A stretch of DNA of 64,000 bases from SpSt-398 sp041752235 (GCA_041752235.1 JBGSHM010000010.1:211306-275305), one strand, 5' to 3'. Numbered from the stretch's first letter, positions 17,604 through 27,900 are shown. Program-made: numbers and translations. The notes: generated by a model from the letters alone, not told the origin.

Positions 17604-18596
17604 CTATAATGACCCTCCTTCAACGAGGATGGAATCCAGAAAAACGTCCTCCGCAAACGTTTGCTGTTGTAAACATTGTTGCATTTGAGTAAAGGCCAGG
17701 TGGCCAAGTTTGCTACCGCTGGTCTCGATATAAGTGATCCGGGGATTAAAAAGGGTTGGAATAACCCCATTGCTGATGCTGATGATACCCACCTCTTCAG
17801 GTACACGTAATCCCAATTCATGTACAGCCTGCATTACCCCCATCAAAATCAGGTCGCCCATGCAAAAGATGGCATCGTATTTATTCCCAGTTTGGTAGAG
17901 TGATAAAACCAATTCTTTGGACGCTTCGGTACGGTCGGGATAATGGATCGCGAGTGCAGTATCCGGGGCTTTGTCCGAAAATATCTTTTGAAAGGCTGCG
18001 CAGCGGGTTTTAGATATACTGAGATGGGGATGGCCAAATAGCGCGAGTACTTTTTTCTTGTTCTTTTCAATCAGTTTCTCGGCGGCCATGACCGCGGCTT
18101 TTTCATCGGAAAGGCAAACCTTATTATAGCCCTCCACTTCCGGAACACGATCAAAGAACACAACGGGGATTCCGATCTCCTTCAATTTATCAAAGGGTGT
18201 CATATCCTCGATCTCTACTGAAATCGCGGCAAACAAACCACTGACAATGCGCTTGCGAAAAAGATGCAGACAGGAGGTTTCGATTTCCAGTTCATCACGC
18301 GACTGCATCACGAGGACATAAAAATTATGCCGCCGGGCTTCTTCTTCCACGGCGGCAATAAAAGAGTCATAAAAATAATTATCAATCGATGGCACCAAAA
18401 TTCCCAGCACATTGGACTGTCTTGTCCGCAGGTTGACCGCATTGCTGTTTGGTTCATATTCCAAGGCAACAGCCAGTTCCTTTACCTTCCGCTTGGTGGC
18501 ATCGGAAATATCAGGATGGTCCTTCAAGGCCCTGGATACCGTGGAAACACTGATACCCAGCGCTTCAGATAGTTCCTTGAGCGTGCTTTGCTGCAT
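17604..18596 (-). CDS. LacI-family transcriptional regulator (first copy)
   Basis: The 330-residue protein begins with a LacI helix-turn-helix (LKELSEALGISVSTVSRALK, residues 6-25) and hinge region with the NAVNLRTRQSNVLGILVPS linker, then a periplasmic-binding-protein-type sugar domain (VPSIDNYFYDSFIAAVEEE; VVFFDRVPEVEGYNKV). The C-terminus is FLDSILVEGGSL. It should repress or activate sugar genes in response to a sugar or sugar phosphate. It leads a minus-strand group with the MFS carrier and trehalase. It closely resembles the second LacI protein at 40070, including the HTH, so both may read similar sites. Its 3' end carries a GCAAACGTTTGC palindrome. Confidence 0.95.
   Translation of the reverse strand: MQQSTLKELSEALGISVSTVSRALKDHPDISDATKRKVKELAVALEYEPNSNAVNLRTRQSNVLGILVPSIDNYFYDSFIAAVEEEARRHNFYVLVMQSRDELEIETSCLHLFRKRIVSGLFAAISVEIEDMTPFDKLKEIGIPVVFFDRVPEVEGYNKVCLSDEKAAVMAAEKLIEKNKKKVLALFGHPHLSISKTRCAAFQKIFSDKAPDTALAIHYPDRTEASKELVLSLYQTGNKYDAIFCMGDLILMGVMQAVHELGLRVPEEVGIISISNGVIPTLFNPRITYIETSGSKLGHLAFTQMQQCLQQQTFAEDVFLDSILVEGGSL
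17653..17664. promoter_or_regulatory. LacI-type operator inside the 3' end of the LacI gene
   Basis: The same perfect palindrome as at 10469, GCAAACGTTTGC, occurs within codons for QQTFAED of the regulator. It is 78 bases upstream of the MFS start, a normal distance for an operator of that gene. In the second LacI gene the corresponding segment codes for different residues and has no such site. Confidence 0.65.
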
Positions 18597-18622
18597 GTGT
18601 GGTTATTCGTACCACCAATATA

Positions 18623-19717
18623 CTAAAACCTGATACTCATTCCTACATTAATCAGATAATCTGCAAAAGCGGCATCACCCTGAACATGTGATCCGGATTC
18701 AGCTGTCCTTAGTTTATCAGAATAACTCTGGGTGCGGTCTCTTACTAAAGCCACGGGTACAGAGGCATACAGATTTACCTTCTTCATCATGTATGATATC
18801 ACTGGCTCAGCGGAAACTACATATCCCGGACGGCGAAATCCCCGGTCACCACCAATCAGGTCACTGCTGGGTATGCCTTCTACACGAACACCTCAGGAAA
18901 AGGAAAAGGCATTTGCCATATAGCTATACCCGGCCCGAAGCATGAACTGGTCTGGCACACTCATGGTATGGGTAAAATACTTGATGGCCGTGGCAGAAAC
19001 AGATCCGCCTCTGGAAGTGGAAACCCCGTTTTGTTCGCGGGGATTGATCAGATAATAAACATTGGCATACACCCCGGAACGATGTGAAAAATTATAATAC
19101 CCATTAAACTCTGTAATGATCCCCGTTCCGCCATCTCCTAACTGGATGGATTGATCAACAGGGCCAACCAACGTAGTACTATCATTTTTCCGGAAGAAAT
19201 CCTGTACCTCATAGTCACCAGTGGCCAGTTTCAATCCAAGCCCTACCTGGATATTTCCTTTGTGTGCCTTGGCAGGATCGAATAGCCAGCGATAGGCGGT
19301 CAGACGAATATCACCCAATCCAAACGACTTGGTGCTGTTTCGGGCATTGGGGCTGTTGCTTCCATTTCCATAATGTTCGTACATGGAAGAGCGAACATTG
19401 GAGATCAGGGGAACCCCGATGGATAGTGACCAGTATTTATTGAACTGGCGGGTAAGGGTCAGGTCCCAGGAAAAAGAATAATTGATCACCTCGGTACCAT
19501 TCTCCACTCTTTCCTTGTGTTCTTCGGTGCCTACAAAATGTTTATAGGACCGGAAATACCGGTTATTAAAACTAAAGACCCAGCCTTTGTCTTGCCCGGG
19601 GAGGAGACGGGAACAACTGCTTCCGTTGGATCGAATGGCTACACAGCCCTGGGCCTGGGTTTGTTGGGTGATGTATAGACAGGCGACGAATGTCGCTATG
19701 ATGCGTATTTGTTTCAT
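18623..19717 (-). pseudogene. Outer-membrane beta-barrel protein gene interrupted by an in-frame TGA
   Basis: The frame opens at 19717 with a signal peptide (KQIRIIATFVACLYITQQTQAQ) and runs to a TGA at 18893-18895 after SYMANAFSFS. Reading straight on in the same frame gives 89 further codons: GVRVEGIPSSDLIGGDRGFR, then RPGYVVSAEPVISYMMKKVN, and finally FADYLINVGMSIRF with a TAG at 18623. This tail is clearly the missing end of the barrel: it has strand-like alternation and a terminal Phe. A change of GGA to TGA would explain the break (FSFSGGVRVEG reads naturally). The full product would be 364 residues. Whether this is a real nonsense mutation, a sequencing error or read-through cannot be told here. 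It lies just upstream of the LacI gene and downstream of the haloperoxidase-like gene. Confidence 0.85.
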
Positions 19718-19742
19718 TGGTTTTCGTTTTGCAATTGAAAAC

Positions 19743-19813
19743 TTTACCGCCAGGGCGCTAAGACGCTAATATCATTCTGGCGAAACCTTGCGCCTTCGCG
19801 CCCTCGCGGTAAA
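19743..19813. repeat. TTTACCGC-type palindromic element, copy 4
   Basis: TTTACCGCCAGGGCGCTAAG at the left and CCTTCGCGCCCTCGCGGTAAA-type right end (19793-19813), between two codirectional minus-strand genes. Confidence 0.9.
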
Positions 19814-19828
19814 ATCTTCACAGGTTAA

Positions 19829-21160
19829 CTATTTCTTCATTTTCAATCGGCTGACAATAAGCTCTCCTACTTTTTTACCATAGTCCGTACTTACGATACA
19901 GGAATTATGGAAATGGATGCCTCCATAGAAACGCGCCCAGTTGTTTTCAATCGCCGCATCACGAAAAGATTTATAAGATCGGCTGGCGATCCCAAATTCC
20001 AATTCGGATGTATCGGTATAGGCGAAATTATCCCCGAATACAAAGGTCAATGCTTCCGCATTGGTGGACGATACAGTGGAGTGTCCACAAGTGTATTCTG
20101 GGAAGGGGGGTGTTTGCAACAAGGGTCGCCATTCCTGGTCAATGTATTCATTGATCACGGTTTCGGGGCGCATATAATTACTGCGGTACTTCTCATCCCA
20201 GCAATGAATAAAGGAATCGAATTGGGAGATAGCGGTAAGGGCATAGGCATATACCGTTTTGGCAAAATCGGCTTTTGCTTTTTCTGCCGCGATTCCCACA
20301 ATACTCATCCAGTGACCGGGAGGGGAAAATTTTTTGGTAGCGAACATAACGTGTCCGGATACATTCAATTTAAACGGGTTATCATCCCAGAAATTGGCAA
20401 TATGCTTTTGTTCCTCCGTCAGGCTGTCTCCGGCATTCTTCACCGCCATCACTTCTTTGTAATACAGGCTGTTCTTATCCTTCATGTCAAATGGCGGTGG
20501 TGGGGGAGGCGTGAACTGATTGGCGCTGTCAAGTACAAGGGTGCGAATCTCGCGCCAGTTGGGCTCCATCGCTTCTGTATAGGCAGGAGGCGTAGGTACC
20601 CAGCGACCAACTACTTCCTTCATTACCGTGTATTTGGGATAGCTGCGGGTTTCGGCATAATTGTCTTTCTTGCTCCAGGCCATGATCACTTCGGTAAGTG
20701 CGGAAACATAATCCTCGGTATTTTTCAATTCCTCTTTGGGCATACCATGGTCGCGGGCCAGTTTCTTTAAACTGTCCACATATTCACCCATACTTCCTTC
20801 GGGGAAAGTAACCGCTTCGCCCAATTTGCAAAAGGCCAACAGCGCAGCCAATTCAAAATCGATGGCCTTGCCTGCTTCGGGCTTGGGTACACTGGTCAGC
20901 CCTTTGACCTGTCCAGCCAGCGATTGATATTGTTCCGGATATCCGGCAGCGATTGCTTCATAGCCCGCTATGCTGGCATAGGTATAATTTCTGGAGGCAA
21001 TGATCGGAGGAAAATTATTTCCCATCACTACCGTATTCAGTTCATGTACGGTATGGGAATACAAAATGGGGTCATGCAGGATCTCCTTATAATCGTTCTT
21101 GGTATTGCAGGACAATAGCGCTGTAAAGGCCAGACTCATGACCCAAATGGAAAGTTTCAT
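19829..21160 (-). CDS. Vanadium haloperoxidase/PAP2-superfamily lipoprotein
   Basis: The 443-residue protein has a lipoprotein signal (MSLAFTALLSC, Cys18). The PAP2/vanadium-binding motifs are present in order: K324-X6-R331-P332 in KYRSNYMRPET, the His360 region EYTCGHSTVSS, and R410 with H416 in ARFYGGIHFHN. The usual Ser of the SGH motif is Cys358 here. These enzymes either oxidise halides with peroxide or remove phosphate; sequence alone does not decide. In Bacteroidota such genes often accompany ASPIC/UnbV lipoproteins, and three of these are encoded at 25-35 kb. A poly-Pro stretch (TPPPPPPFD) lies mid-protein. A tandem element separates it from the broken barrel gene. Confidence 0.85.
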   Translation of the reverse strand: MKLSIWVMSLAFTALLSCNTKNDYKEILHDPILYSHTVHELNTVVMGNNFPPIIASRNYTYASIAGYEAIAAGYPEQYQSLAGQVKGLTSVPKPEAGKAIDFELAALLAFCKLGEAVTFPEGSMGEYVDSLKKLARDHGMPKEELKNTEDYVSALTEVIMAWSKKDNYAETRSYPKYTVMKEVVGRWVPTPPAYTEAMEPNWREIRTLVLDSANQFTPPPPPPFDMKDKNSLYYKEVMAVKNAGDSLTEEQKHIANFWDDNPFKLNVSGHVMFATKKFSPPGHWMSIVGIAAEKAKADFAKTVYAYALTAISQFDSFIHCWDEKYRSNYMRPETVINEYIDQEWRPLLQTPPFPEYTCGHSTVSSTNAEALTFVFGDNFAYTDTSELEFGIASRSYKSFRDAAIENNWARFYGGIHFHNSCIVSTDYGKKVGELIVSRLKMKK

Positions 21161-21243
21161 TGTGATGCGTCTTTTGAATGTATTAAAATAATATCAGCAC
21201 ACGAACCAGGTCCGTATGCTCCGGCAGTAATAAAGTAGAATGC

Positions 21244-21807
21244 TCAACTGATTGTTTCCGGGGGTGGAGAAAGGACATCCATAGGGGCTACGGGCAGGTA
21301 TGAACTGCATAACATACCTGTATGCTTTTGCTTGTTTGTTATCGTAAAATCGTACTCGGGAATGTCCTCACAATACTCACTCAAATGATTCTTAAACACC
21401 GGTGCTTTTTGATCGCTCCCTTTATTGGATTCGGTGGGTATGATATCATTGGCAATGCGGAAATAATCATGACGAGCTTCTTTCAATAATTCCGCGCCGG
21501 TATTGGGAATGCATAAGAATTCAACTGAATCACTAAAGAACCTTCTCTTCACATACTTGTACATAACCCCATTGATCTCTACCTCACCATTCCAACGTTC
21601 AAATTGGTCTTGATTAGAAACGACAAAATAAGGAGCGGGGAAATGCGCTTTAATGGAAAGCAGATCGCTTTCATCATATTCATCCAGATCCAGTTTGCTT
21701 TCAAGTAAACGGTCCTGCTTTTGTTCAAGGTGATCGAACACAAAACGATACCCTAACCAGTTGAAGGTTAGCACCAGCAGAAATGATATGGCAGCAAGCT
21801 TTTTCAA
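21244..21807 (-). CDS. Small protein with N-terminal membrane segment, function unknown
   Basis: A 187-residue protein starting at a TTG (21807), followed by KKLAAISFLLVLTFNWLGYR, a membrane anchor or signal sequence. The rest contains DLDEYDESDLLSIKAHFPAPY and a motif NGVMYKYVKRRFFSDSVEFL followed by CIPN. I have the impression of a recurring Bacteroidota family with the same layout (FNWxGYRFVFD, then a YDESDL segment), often near transporters, but I cannot name it. No enzyme motif is visible. It lies between the haloperoxidase-like gene and the GH65 gene on the same strand. Confidence 0.7.
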   Translation of the reverse strand: MKKLAAISFLLVLTFNWLGYRFVFDHLEQKQDRLLESKLDLDEYDESDLLSIKAHFPAPYFVVSNQDQFERWNGEVEINGVMYKYVKRRFFSDSVEFLCIPNTGAELLKEARHDYFRIANDIIPTESNKGSDQKAPVFKNHLSEYCEDIPEYDFTITNKQKHTGMLCSSYLPVAPMDVLSPPPETIS

Positions 21808-21860
21808 GCGATAAGCAGTGAGGGAAAGATAGGAAAAATAGTGGAGAAACAGCAGTACCC

Positions 21861-21938
21861 TTAACCGCCAAGGCGCAGAGTAGGCTTTTAGCCATTAGCT
21901 ATTAGCGGTCCTTTGCGCCATAGCGCCTTAGCGGTAAT
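21861..21938. repeat. TTTACCGC-type palindromic element, copy 5, with TAGCT words inside
   Basis: TTAACCGCCAAGGCGCAGAG on the left and GCGCCATAGCGCCTTAGCGG on the right enclose GGCTTTTAGCCATTAGCTAT, a segment of the TAGCTAATAGCT word family. It is a composite of two repeat families. Confidence 0.85.
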
Positions 21939-21948
21939 ATCAAATAAA

Positions 21949-23967
21949 CTACCTGTTCCCTATTATCTTCCCCTCCACCCTGATTTCCAGCGATTTCCAA
22001 TGAGGTGGCAACACCGATTTAACCCTTCCCAGCCCATTGGGCGTAATATCTACCCCGCCAAAGCCCATGATAACGCTTTGCAGGATACCCCCGGCACCGG
22101 TCGCAAAATAGGGGTAGGTACCTCCCTTGGTCTCCGCCACCACCCTGAAGGGCGGGTTCAGGTTGGGTAAATAGGCATCCTTGAACCAATGATAGGCCCG
22201 TTCGCCATTTCCCAATCGGGCATACAGGGTAGTGAAAACAGCCTGTGTCATGGCGGGTGTCCCCGCATCGGGAACCCTCGTTTCATAATATTCCAGGTCT
22301 TTTTTGATCTGGGCGGGATCGGTGATCTCTTTGAGCGGATAGGAAAGCAAATTCACATCGGCTTGTTTGATGCCTTCGCCCTTATAGGTCGCGTGTTCGC
22401 GGGTCACCCCGTTCTCCATTTTTAAAATCGGAATATTTCGGGCCACAAATTCCCAATCAGGGTTCGGGCTAAGACCCAATATCCGGCCAGCCTGGGTGGC
22501 AAATTGCAGATTGGCTTTGGCTGCGGCATTGGTAAACGCGTTATTGTCCACGTTCTCGGCCCACTCGTCAGCGGCCACCACATTTTTTATATCAAAATGC
22601 CCGGGGCCATTTCGTTCTACCCGGCTTGCCCAAAAATCTGCCGTGGCGGATAATATGGGCCATCCTTTTTCACGCAACCAATCCTTATCCTGCGTCACAC
22701 AATAGTAATTCCAGGCAGCAATGGCCACATCGGCAGTGATATGATGTTCAAAGGGACCACTCAATGCCCAAACGGGTGTTTCTTCCACACCGGAAGCCGC
22801 ACTTTCCCAGGGATACATGGCTCCTTTGAATCCTTTGGAAAAGGCATTTCGTTTGGCTGCCTCCAATCGTTGAAAGCGATATTCGATCATACTTTTTGCC
22901 AACCCGGGGTGCATTACCAGCAAGGCAGGGTACATCCACAATTCTGTATCCCAAAATACATGGCCATTATAGCCAAGTCCGCTCAAACCCATCGGCGATG
23001 GAGACAAAGCCGTTCCCTCCCGCACAAAGGAATAAAGATGATAAAGCATGCTGTGGATGTCTTGTTGTGCCTGTGCATCCCCTTCTATCCGAATATCACT
23101 GCTCCATAGTTTTTCCCATTCCTTTCTATGAAATGCAAGTAAGCGGTCGCGGCCTTCTAATTTGGCATAGATGGTGAGTCTTTCGGCTTCATTGAGCGGA
23201 TCGTCGTGATGTGCACTCGTGATGGAAGACCCGGCAATGGAAAAGCGATAGGTCTCTCCGGCCTTTAGTTTGCTCGAAAACTTCATCAGGTGCATATTGT
23301 TGTCCCACATTTCATGGATCACCCTGGGTTCATGTCCATGTTCCTCCGAGAAAAGAAAAGTATTGGAGGCACACATTTGCAGCTTTCCTGTTGGACTCTT
23401 AGCGGTTGAGGTAAGCAGGCTAATGACCACATGGGGGCGGTCGATCTCATTGTAATAATTCTCAACATCCCTTAATGCATCGGGGGCCTCCATTACACTG
23501 GCCCCGCCAATGGTCATATCCTTTTTTGCTTTGATCTCCACATCCATCAACACGGTATAGGGCAGGTGGCGAAGGGAATAATAGGTGTATTCTACCGTGG
23601 CCTTATCCCCCACCTCAAACCGGGTGCGAAAAGCTGCTTCCTTCATATCGAGTTCCTGCTCCATGCCCTGAACATTCTTTCCATCGATGCGCATGCCGTC
23701 GATATCGAGGTACATATTGAGGAGATTGAAACTCCGGAGAAAATTGCTCACCCGTCCCCGGCCATAGAGGTCATAGGCCCCGGCGAGCACTACATCTTTC
23801 ACTTTAAATGGCTCAGGAGAAGAAACGATCCCGATCATTCCATTGGCGACGGTTACGCCATAGTATTCCATTCCGGGTTTAATATCCGTTCTTAATTTCC
23901 AGGGATCCTGGGAATAGACGGACAATCGAAGCAGAGAAAGGAGCAGGAGGAAATGATATTTTCGCAT
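21949..23967 (-). CDS. Secreted GH65 enzyme, probable alpha-glucosidase of the kojibiose-hydrolase type
   Basis: I choose the ATG at 23967, which gives a signal peptide (RKYHFLLLLSLLRLSVYSQ); the longer frame adds 29 residues with no support. The 672-residue protein shows the GH65 core: FWDTELWMYPALLVMHPGLA, GAMYPWESA, and the acid in ADEWAENVDNNAFTN (Glu468/Glu471). A second Glu at about 612 (VVAETKGGTYPYF) lies where hydrolases of this family carry a general base; phosphorylases use phosphate instead. From memory, the Flavobacterium enzyme FjGH65A has its pair near 472 and 616. Export also argues for hydrolysis, since phosphorylases are cytoplasmic. A half-operator (GCAAACGTAT) overlaps the start. 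Confidence 0.88.
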   Translation of the reverse strand: MRKYHFLLLLSLLRLSVYSQDPWKLRTDIKPGMEYYGVTVANGMIGIVSSPEPFKVKDVVLAGAYDLYGRGRVSNFLRSFNLLNMYLDIDGMRIDGKNVQGMEQELDMKEAAFRTRFEVGDKATVEYTYYSLRHLPYTVLMDVEIKAKKDMTIGGASVMEAPDALRDVENYYNEIDRPHVVISLLTSTAKSPTGKLQMCASNTFLFSEEHGHEPRVIHEMWDNNMHLMKFSSKLKAGETYRFSIAGSSITSAHHDDPLNEAERLTIYAKLEGRDRLLAFHRKEWEKLWSSDIRIEGDAQAQQDIHSMLYHLYSFVREGTALSPSPMGLSGLGYNGHVFWDTELWMYPALLVMHPGLAKSMIEYRFQRLEAAKRNAFSKGFKGAMYPWESAASGVEETPVWALSGPFEHHITADVAIAAWNYYCVTQDKDWLREKGWPILSATADFWASRVERNGPGHFDIKNVVAADEWAENVDNNAFTNAAAKANLQFATQAGRILGLSPNPDWEFVARNIPILKMENGVTREHATYKGEGIKQADVNLLSYPLKEITDPAQIKKDLEYYETRVPDAGTPAMTQAVFTTLYARLGNGERAYHWFKDAYLPNLNPPFRVVAETKGGTYPYFATGAGGILQSVIMGFGGVDITPNGLGRVKSVLPPHWKSLEIRVEGKIIGNR

Positions 23968-24054
23968 AGCAAACGTATTAAAGCTTTTAGAAGCGGTATG
24001 AATGAAATTTATGGATAATTTTACCTTCTTGCTGGTATAAACAGCATCTTTCAC

Positions 24055-24996
24055 ATGAAAAAATGGTTCCTCGCAATTGTTGCCCTTCTCCTCGTGGCCT
24101 TTCTCTCAGGTTTTCTTTTGCCTGCCCGTCAGTCTGTTCGCGTAGCCGTACCGCTTGATAAAAGCTATGTAGGCATGGTTCGTTTTCTTGGACAGCCAGA
24201 AAACTGGCGTTCCTGGTGGCCGGGCGAAACCGAAAGAAAACCAGACGGCAGCTTGCACCTAAAGGAGGGCGATCATTGGCTGGTACTCTTCAAGACCTAT
24301 GACAACCTGTTTCGTTTTGACAGAATGGGGGCTTCTGCCCATTCTGAAAGCCTGCTGCAATTTTCGGAAGATACCACTGGCAAATTACTGCTGGAATGGA
24401 AGGCGAGCCTGACGGCGACCGGCAATCCCATTGCCCGCTGGAAGATCTTCCGCAAATCGGCCGAATTGAAAAAGAGCTTTGAGAACCGGATCGCAGCCCT
24501 CACCCGGTTCCTTGCTGACGAGAAGAATATCTATGGATTTGATATCCGCCTCGAAAATGTACAGATCGAATACCTGGTCTCCACAAGCCGAACACTCTCC
24601 CACCCGCCTTCTACCGATGAGGTGTATCAACTTGTTCAGGCGATACAGGACCATCTTGCTAAAAAGAAGACAGCACCCATTGAATCACCCATGCTTAATA
24701 TCACCTCTTCGAGCCCCGACACATTTCGGGTACAGGTTGGTATTCCTATTGTTTCCAAATTGCCGGATGAACCTCCCTTCTATACCAAGTGGATGCTAAA
24801 AGGGGGACATATTCTCACTACGGAAGTGACTGGCGGACCTGGTCGAATCCGGGAGGCTCAGCGTCAAATGGAATTCTTCATCTTTGATCGCCACCATACA
24901 TCGATTGCCATCCCTTTTCAATCCATGATCACCAACCGGCAACAGGTAACAGACACGTCAAAATGGAAAACGAAGCTTTTCTACCCGGTCATCTGA
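24055..24996 (+). CDS. Membrane-anchored protein with SRPBCC-like and GyrI-like halves
   Basis: A 313-residue protein with one N-terminal membrane segment (WFLAIVALLLVAFLSGFLLP). The first half (VRVAVPLDKSYVGMVRFLGQ then NWRSWWPGE) looks like an SRPBCC/polyketide-cyclase-type ligand-binding fold. The second half (IPIVSKLPDEPPFYTKWMLK and a following GGHILTTEVTG) looks like a GyrI/effector-binding fold; both calls rest on general pattern, not on a diagnostic motif. It is the only plus-strand gene between 14.8 and 40 kb. Its end overlaps the convergent lipoprotein gene by eight bases. Function is unknown. Confidence 0.65.
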   Translation: MKKWFLAIVALLLVAFLSGFLLPARQSVRVAVPLDKSYVGMVRFLGQPENWRSWWPGETERKPDGSLHLKEGDHWLVLFKTYDNLFRFDRMGASAHSESLLQFSEDTTGKLLLEWKASLTATGNPIARWKIFRKSAELKKSFENRIAALTRFLADEKNIYGFDIRLENVQIEYLVSTSRTLSHPPSTDEVYQLVQAIQDHLAKKKTAPIESPMLNITSSSPDTFRVQVGIPIVSKLPDEPPFYTKWMLKGGHILTTEVTGGPGRIREAQRQMEFFIFDRHHTSIAIPFQSMITNRQQVTDTSKWKTKLFYPVI

Positions 24997-27900
24997 TCGT
25001 GTAAAGTTTTAACGGTCCATCATTGACAGCAAGAAGCATCGCTTCCTTCTTCCCCGCTCCGATGCGGATTCTCCTGACCTGTCTTACCTGATAAGGAATA
25101 TTCAAACCCGGAAGGGGCCCTGCCTTCCAAACACCATTCGTTCCCCGGGCCAGTACGGTTCCCATGCCTGCATCATAACGGCCCATCTGAATATTGTTTC
25201 CTTCGTAGTTACCCGAAATAAAAAATCGTTTGTTCGCTGAATCCTTATCATAAAAAACACCGGCTGCCCGAATCGGGGTCCATTGTGACTGCCAGGGCAA
25301 TGCCTCCATTCGGGCTTCCTTACCCTGCTCATTGATCAAGACCGCATGGCTAAAATAATCCGCCTCCCAGGTAATGCCCTTCTTCCGTTTTTCAGCAGGG
25401 AACAGATCATTGAGGCTTGCCTTAGCAAAATCCTCCGCATACAGATACTTCTTTTTGAGCAAGGGAATCTGCCTTTCCAATTCATCCTTATTGGCAAATG
25501 GTAATTCTCTTCCTTCCAGATAGTACGTCAATACCTGTTCTCTTTTGCCATTGCCATCAAAATCGCTGTAATACATTCGCACGGGTTCTTCCTGGCTGGC
25601 AGTCAGACGGCTATTCAATCCAAGGTTGCCCACAAGCAGATCAAGATCCTGGTCGCCATCCATATCATCCGCATACAGGAAATTCCACCAGCCTTTACGA
25701 TCGGTCAAAATACGTTCTTCAAACCGGTCTTTCTTATTTAAAAAGGCTTTTACTCCGCCCCATTCATAGCAGAGTATGATATCGCTCTGACCATCATTAT
25801 CCCAATCCTGCCATTCCACATCAGTGACCATTCCATATAGAAGGGAAGTATCAAAATATTTTGTGGTTACATCTATAAACCGCCCTTTTCCATCATTTTG
25901 CAATAAATAAGACCGAGGTGTTTCTCCATACTCCCAGGGGACGGTACGACCACCTAAAAATAGATCCACATAACCATCTCCGTTGAAGTCCCGGGCCGCG
26001 ATACAAGATTGGGTGGTATAAATTCCCTGTATCGCACCTGGCATTGGGGTCAGGTTTCCTTTGCCATTGTTTATATACACACGGGGCAGCAGATGCTTGT
26101 CCTGGCCAAAATATTCATTGCCTCCCGATGCCACGATCAAATCCGGAATTTCATCCAGGTTGACATCCGCCCAAACGGCATCTACATCTTCATACATGCT
26201 GTCGAGTAACAAGGCAGGTTGCGGTAAAGCCTTAAACTGCCCGTTCTCGCCCTGAATGTAAACAGCTCCTGGATTTCTTTTCGAACCACCAATGAAAAAG
26301 TCATCACGGAGGTCACCATTGATATCAGCCACCGCAAGGGCCGGGCCTTCTGTAGAAAGAAGGTGAGGCAATAATGGTTCACGATTAAATTCAGGAAATG
26401 GGTTCTCCTTATGCCAGTGATTTAATCCCGATTGTACAGTAATATCGGTCCAGGGTATTAGCGTTGTATCTTCCTCAAAAGCAAGTCGGTTGAAGGCAAA
26501 AACCGGAAGGGAATCCGAGAAGGCAACCGATATCGTCTTCCCGATGCTGTCTAATTGAATTCGCTGGTAACCTCCATCGGGCCAGATCAATAAAGCAGAA
26601 TCAATCCTGGTTTGGCGAATGCCAATTTGCAGAGGGATCTCCATGCTGGAGGCAAAACCATGGACGGGAAATTTCTCATAACTGCGTAACTCCTTCCCGG
26701 CAAACAATAAAACTCTTGCTCCGACAGCAAAGTTGTTTCCCTTGGGGCCCTGTAATTTTATTTGTACCGATGTTTGGGGTTGATCAGTATTGTTACGGTA
26801 AATCTGAACGAAGTACTCCACATTGCTGACCACAATATCCAGATCTCCATCATTATCCAGATCGGCGTATATGGCTCCGTTCGAATAACTCGGTCCATTG
26901 CCTTCTACCGTGTTTGACCAGTCTTCAAAACGAAGATCTTGTTGTTGATGAAAGAACCGGTTGGGAATCTTTATCTCTGGAAAACGGTTGGCCAGCGAAA
27001 TGGCTTCCTGAGTCTTTCCGTCGCGCAAGTCCTGTTGCACCTGTTTATTGGAAACAAAACTGACATAGTCAATATCATTCATCCGCTTGGGTATGCCATT
27101 GGAAATAAACAGGTCGCGCCAGCCATCATTATCAAAATCCATCCATAGCGGCGACCAACTCCAGTCGGTGGCATAAATGCCTGCATACAGACCCATTTCA
27201 CTGAAATATCCATTTCCCCGGTTATACTGAAGATTATTTCGGGTGTACTGATAACTATAACCAACACTTACTTTATGGTAAAAAACATCATAGTCATCTT
27301 CCCCCAGCGAGCGCTTTAGTATATAGGGATCAGACGGAAGCATGTCGGCAGAAATGATCTCCGGTGCCCCATCCTGATTGATATCCGCCGCATCCACCCC
27401 CATGGAAAACTGACTTGTATGCCGAAGGCGTTTTTCCCCCTCTTCCAAAAAACGGCCATCCCCCTGGTTGATATACAGGTAATCATTTTCATGAAAATCA
27501 TTGCCGATATATAAATCAGGCCATCCATCATTGTTGAGATCCGACACGACCACACCCAACCCATACCCGATCGCGGAACTATTGATCCCGGACTCCATTG
27601 TGATATCTTTAAAATTGCCCTTATCATTTTTAAACAGACGGTCACCAGAAAGAGAATCATAGGTGCCCAGAAACTGCTCCCGCGGCGCAAAGGATCCATT
27701 CTGATGCACGGCATGATTTAATAAAAATAAATCCAGGTCATTATCGCGGTCCATATCAAAAAACACAGCCTGCGTACTAAAGCCGGAAAAATCGAGTCCA
27801 TAAGAAGCTGACCTTTCTTCAAAAACCGGTATCCCATTTTGAATTTCTTTGCAAACCAATAACTGGTTGTGACTGTACATCCCCTGAAACCGTCCTACCC

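Noticed and set aside
18893..18895. Selenocysteine at the in-frame UGA of the barrel gene
   Set aside because: No SECIS-like hairpin is obvious directly after the codon, outer-membrane barrels are not selenoproteins, and the codon fits a G-to-T change from GGA.
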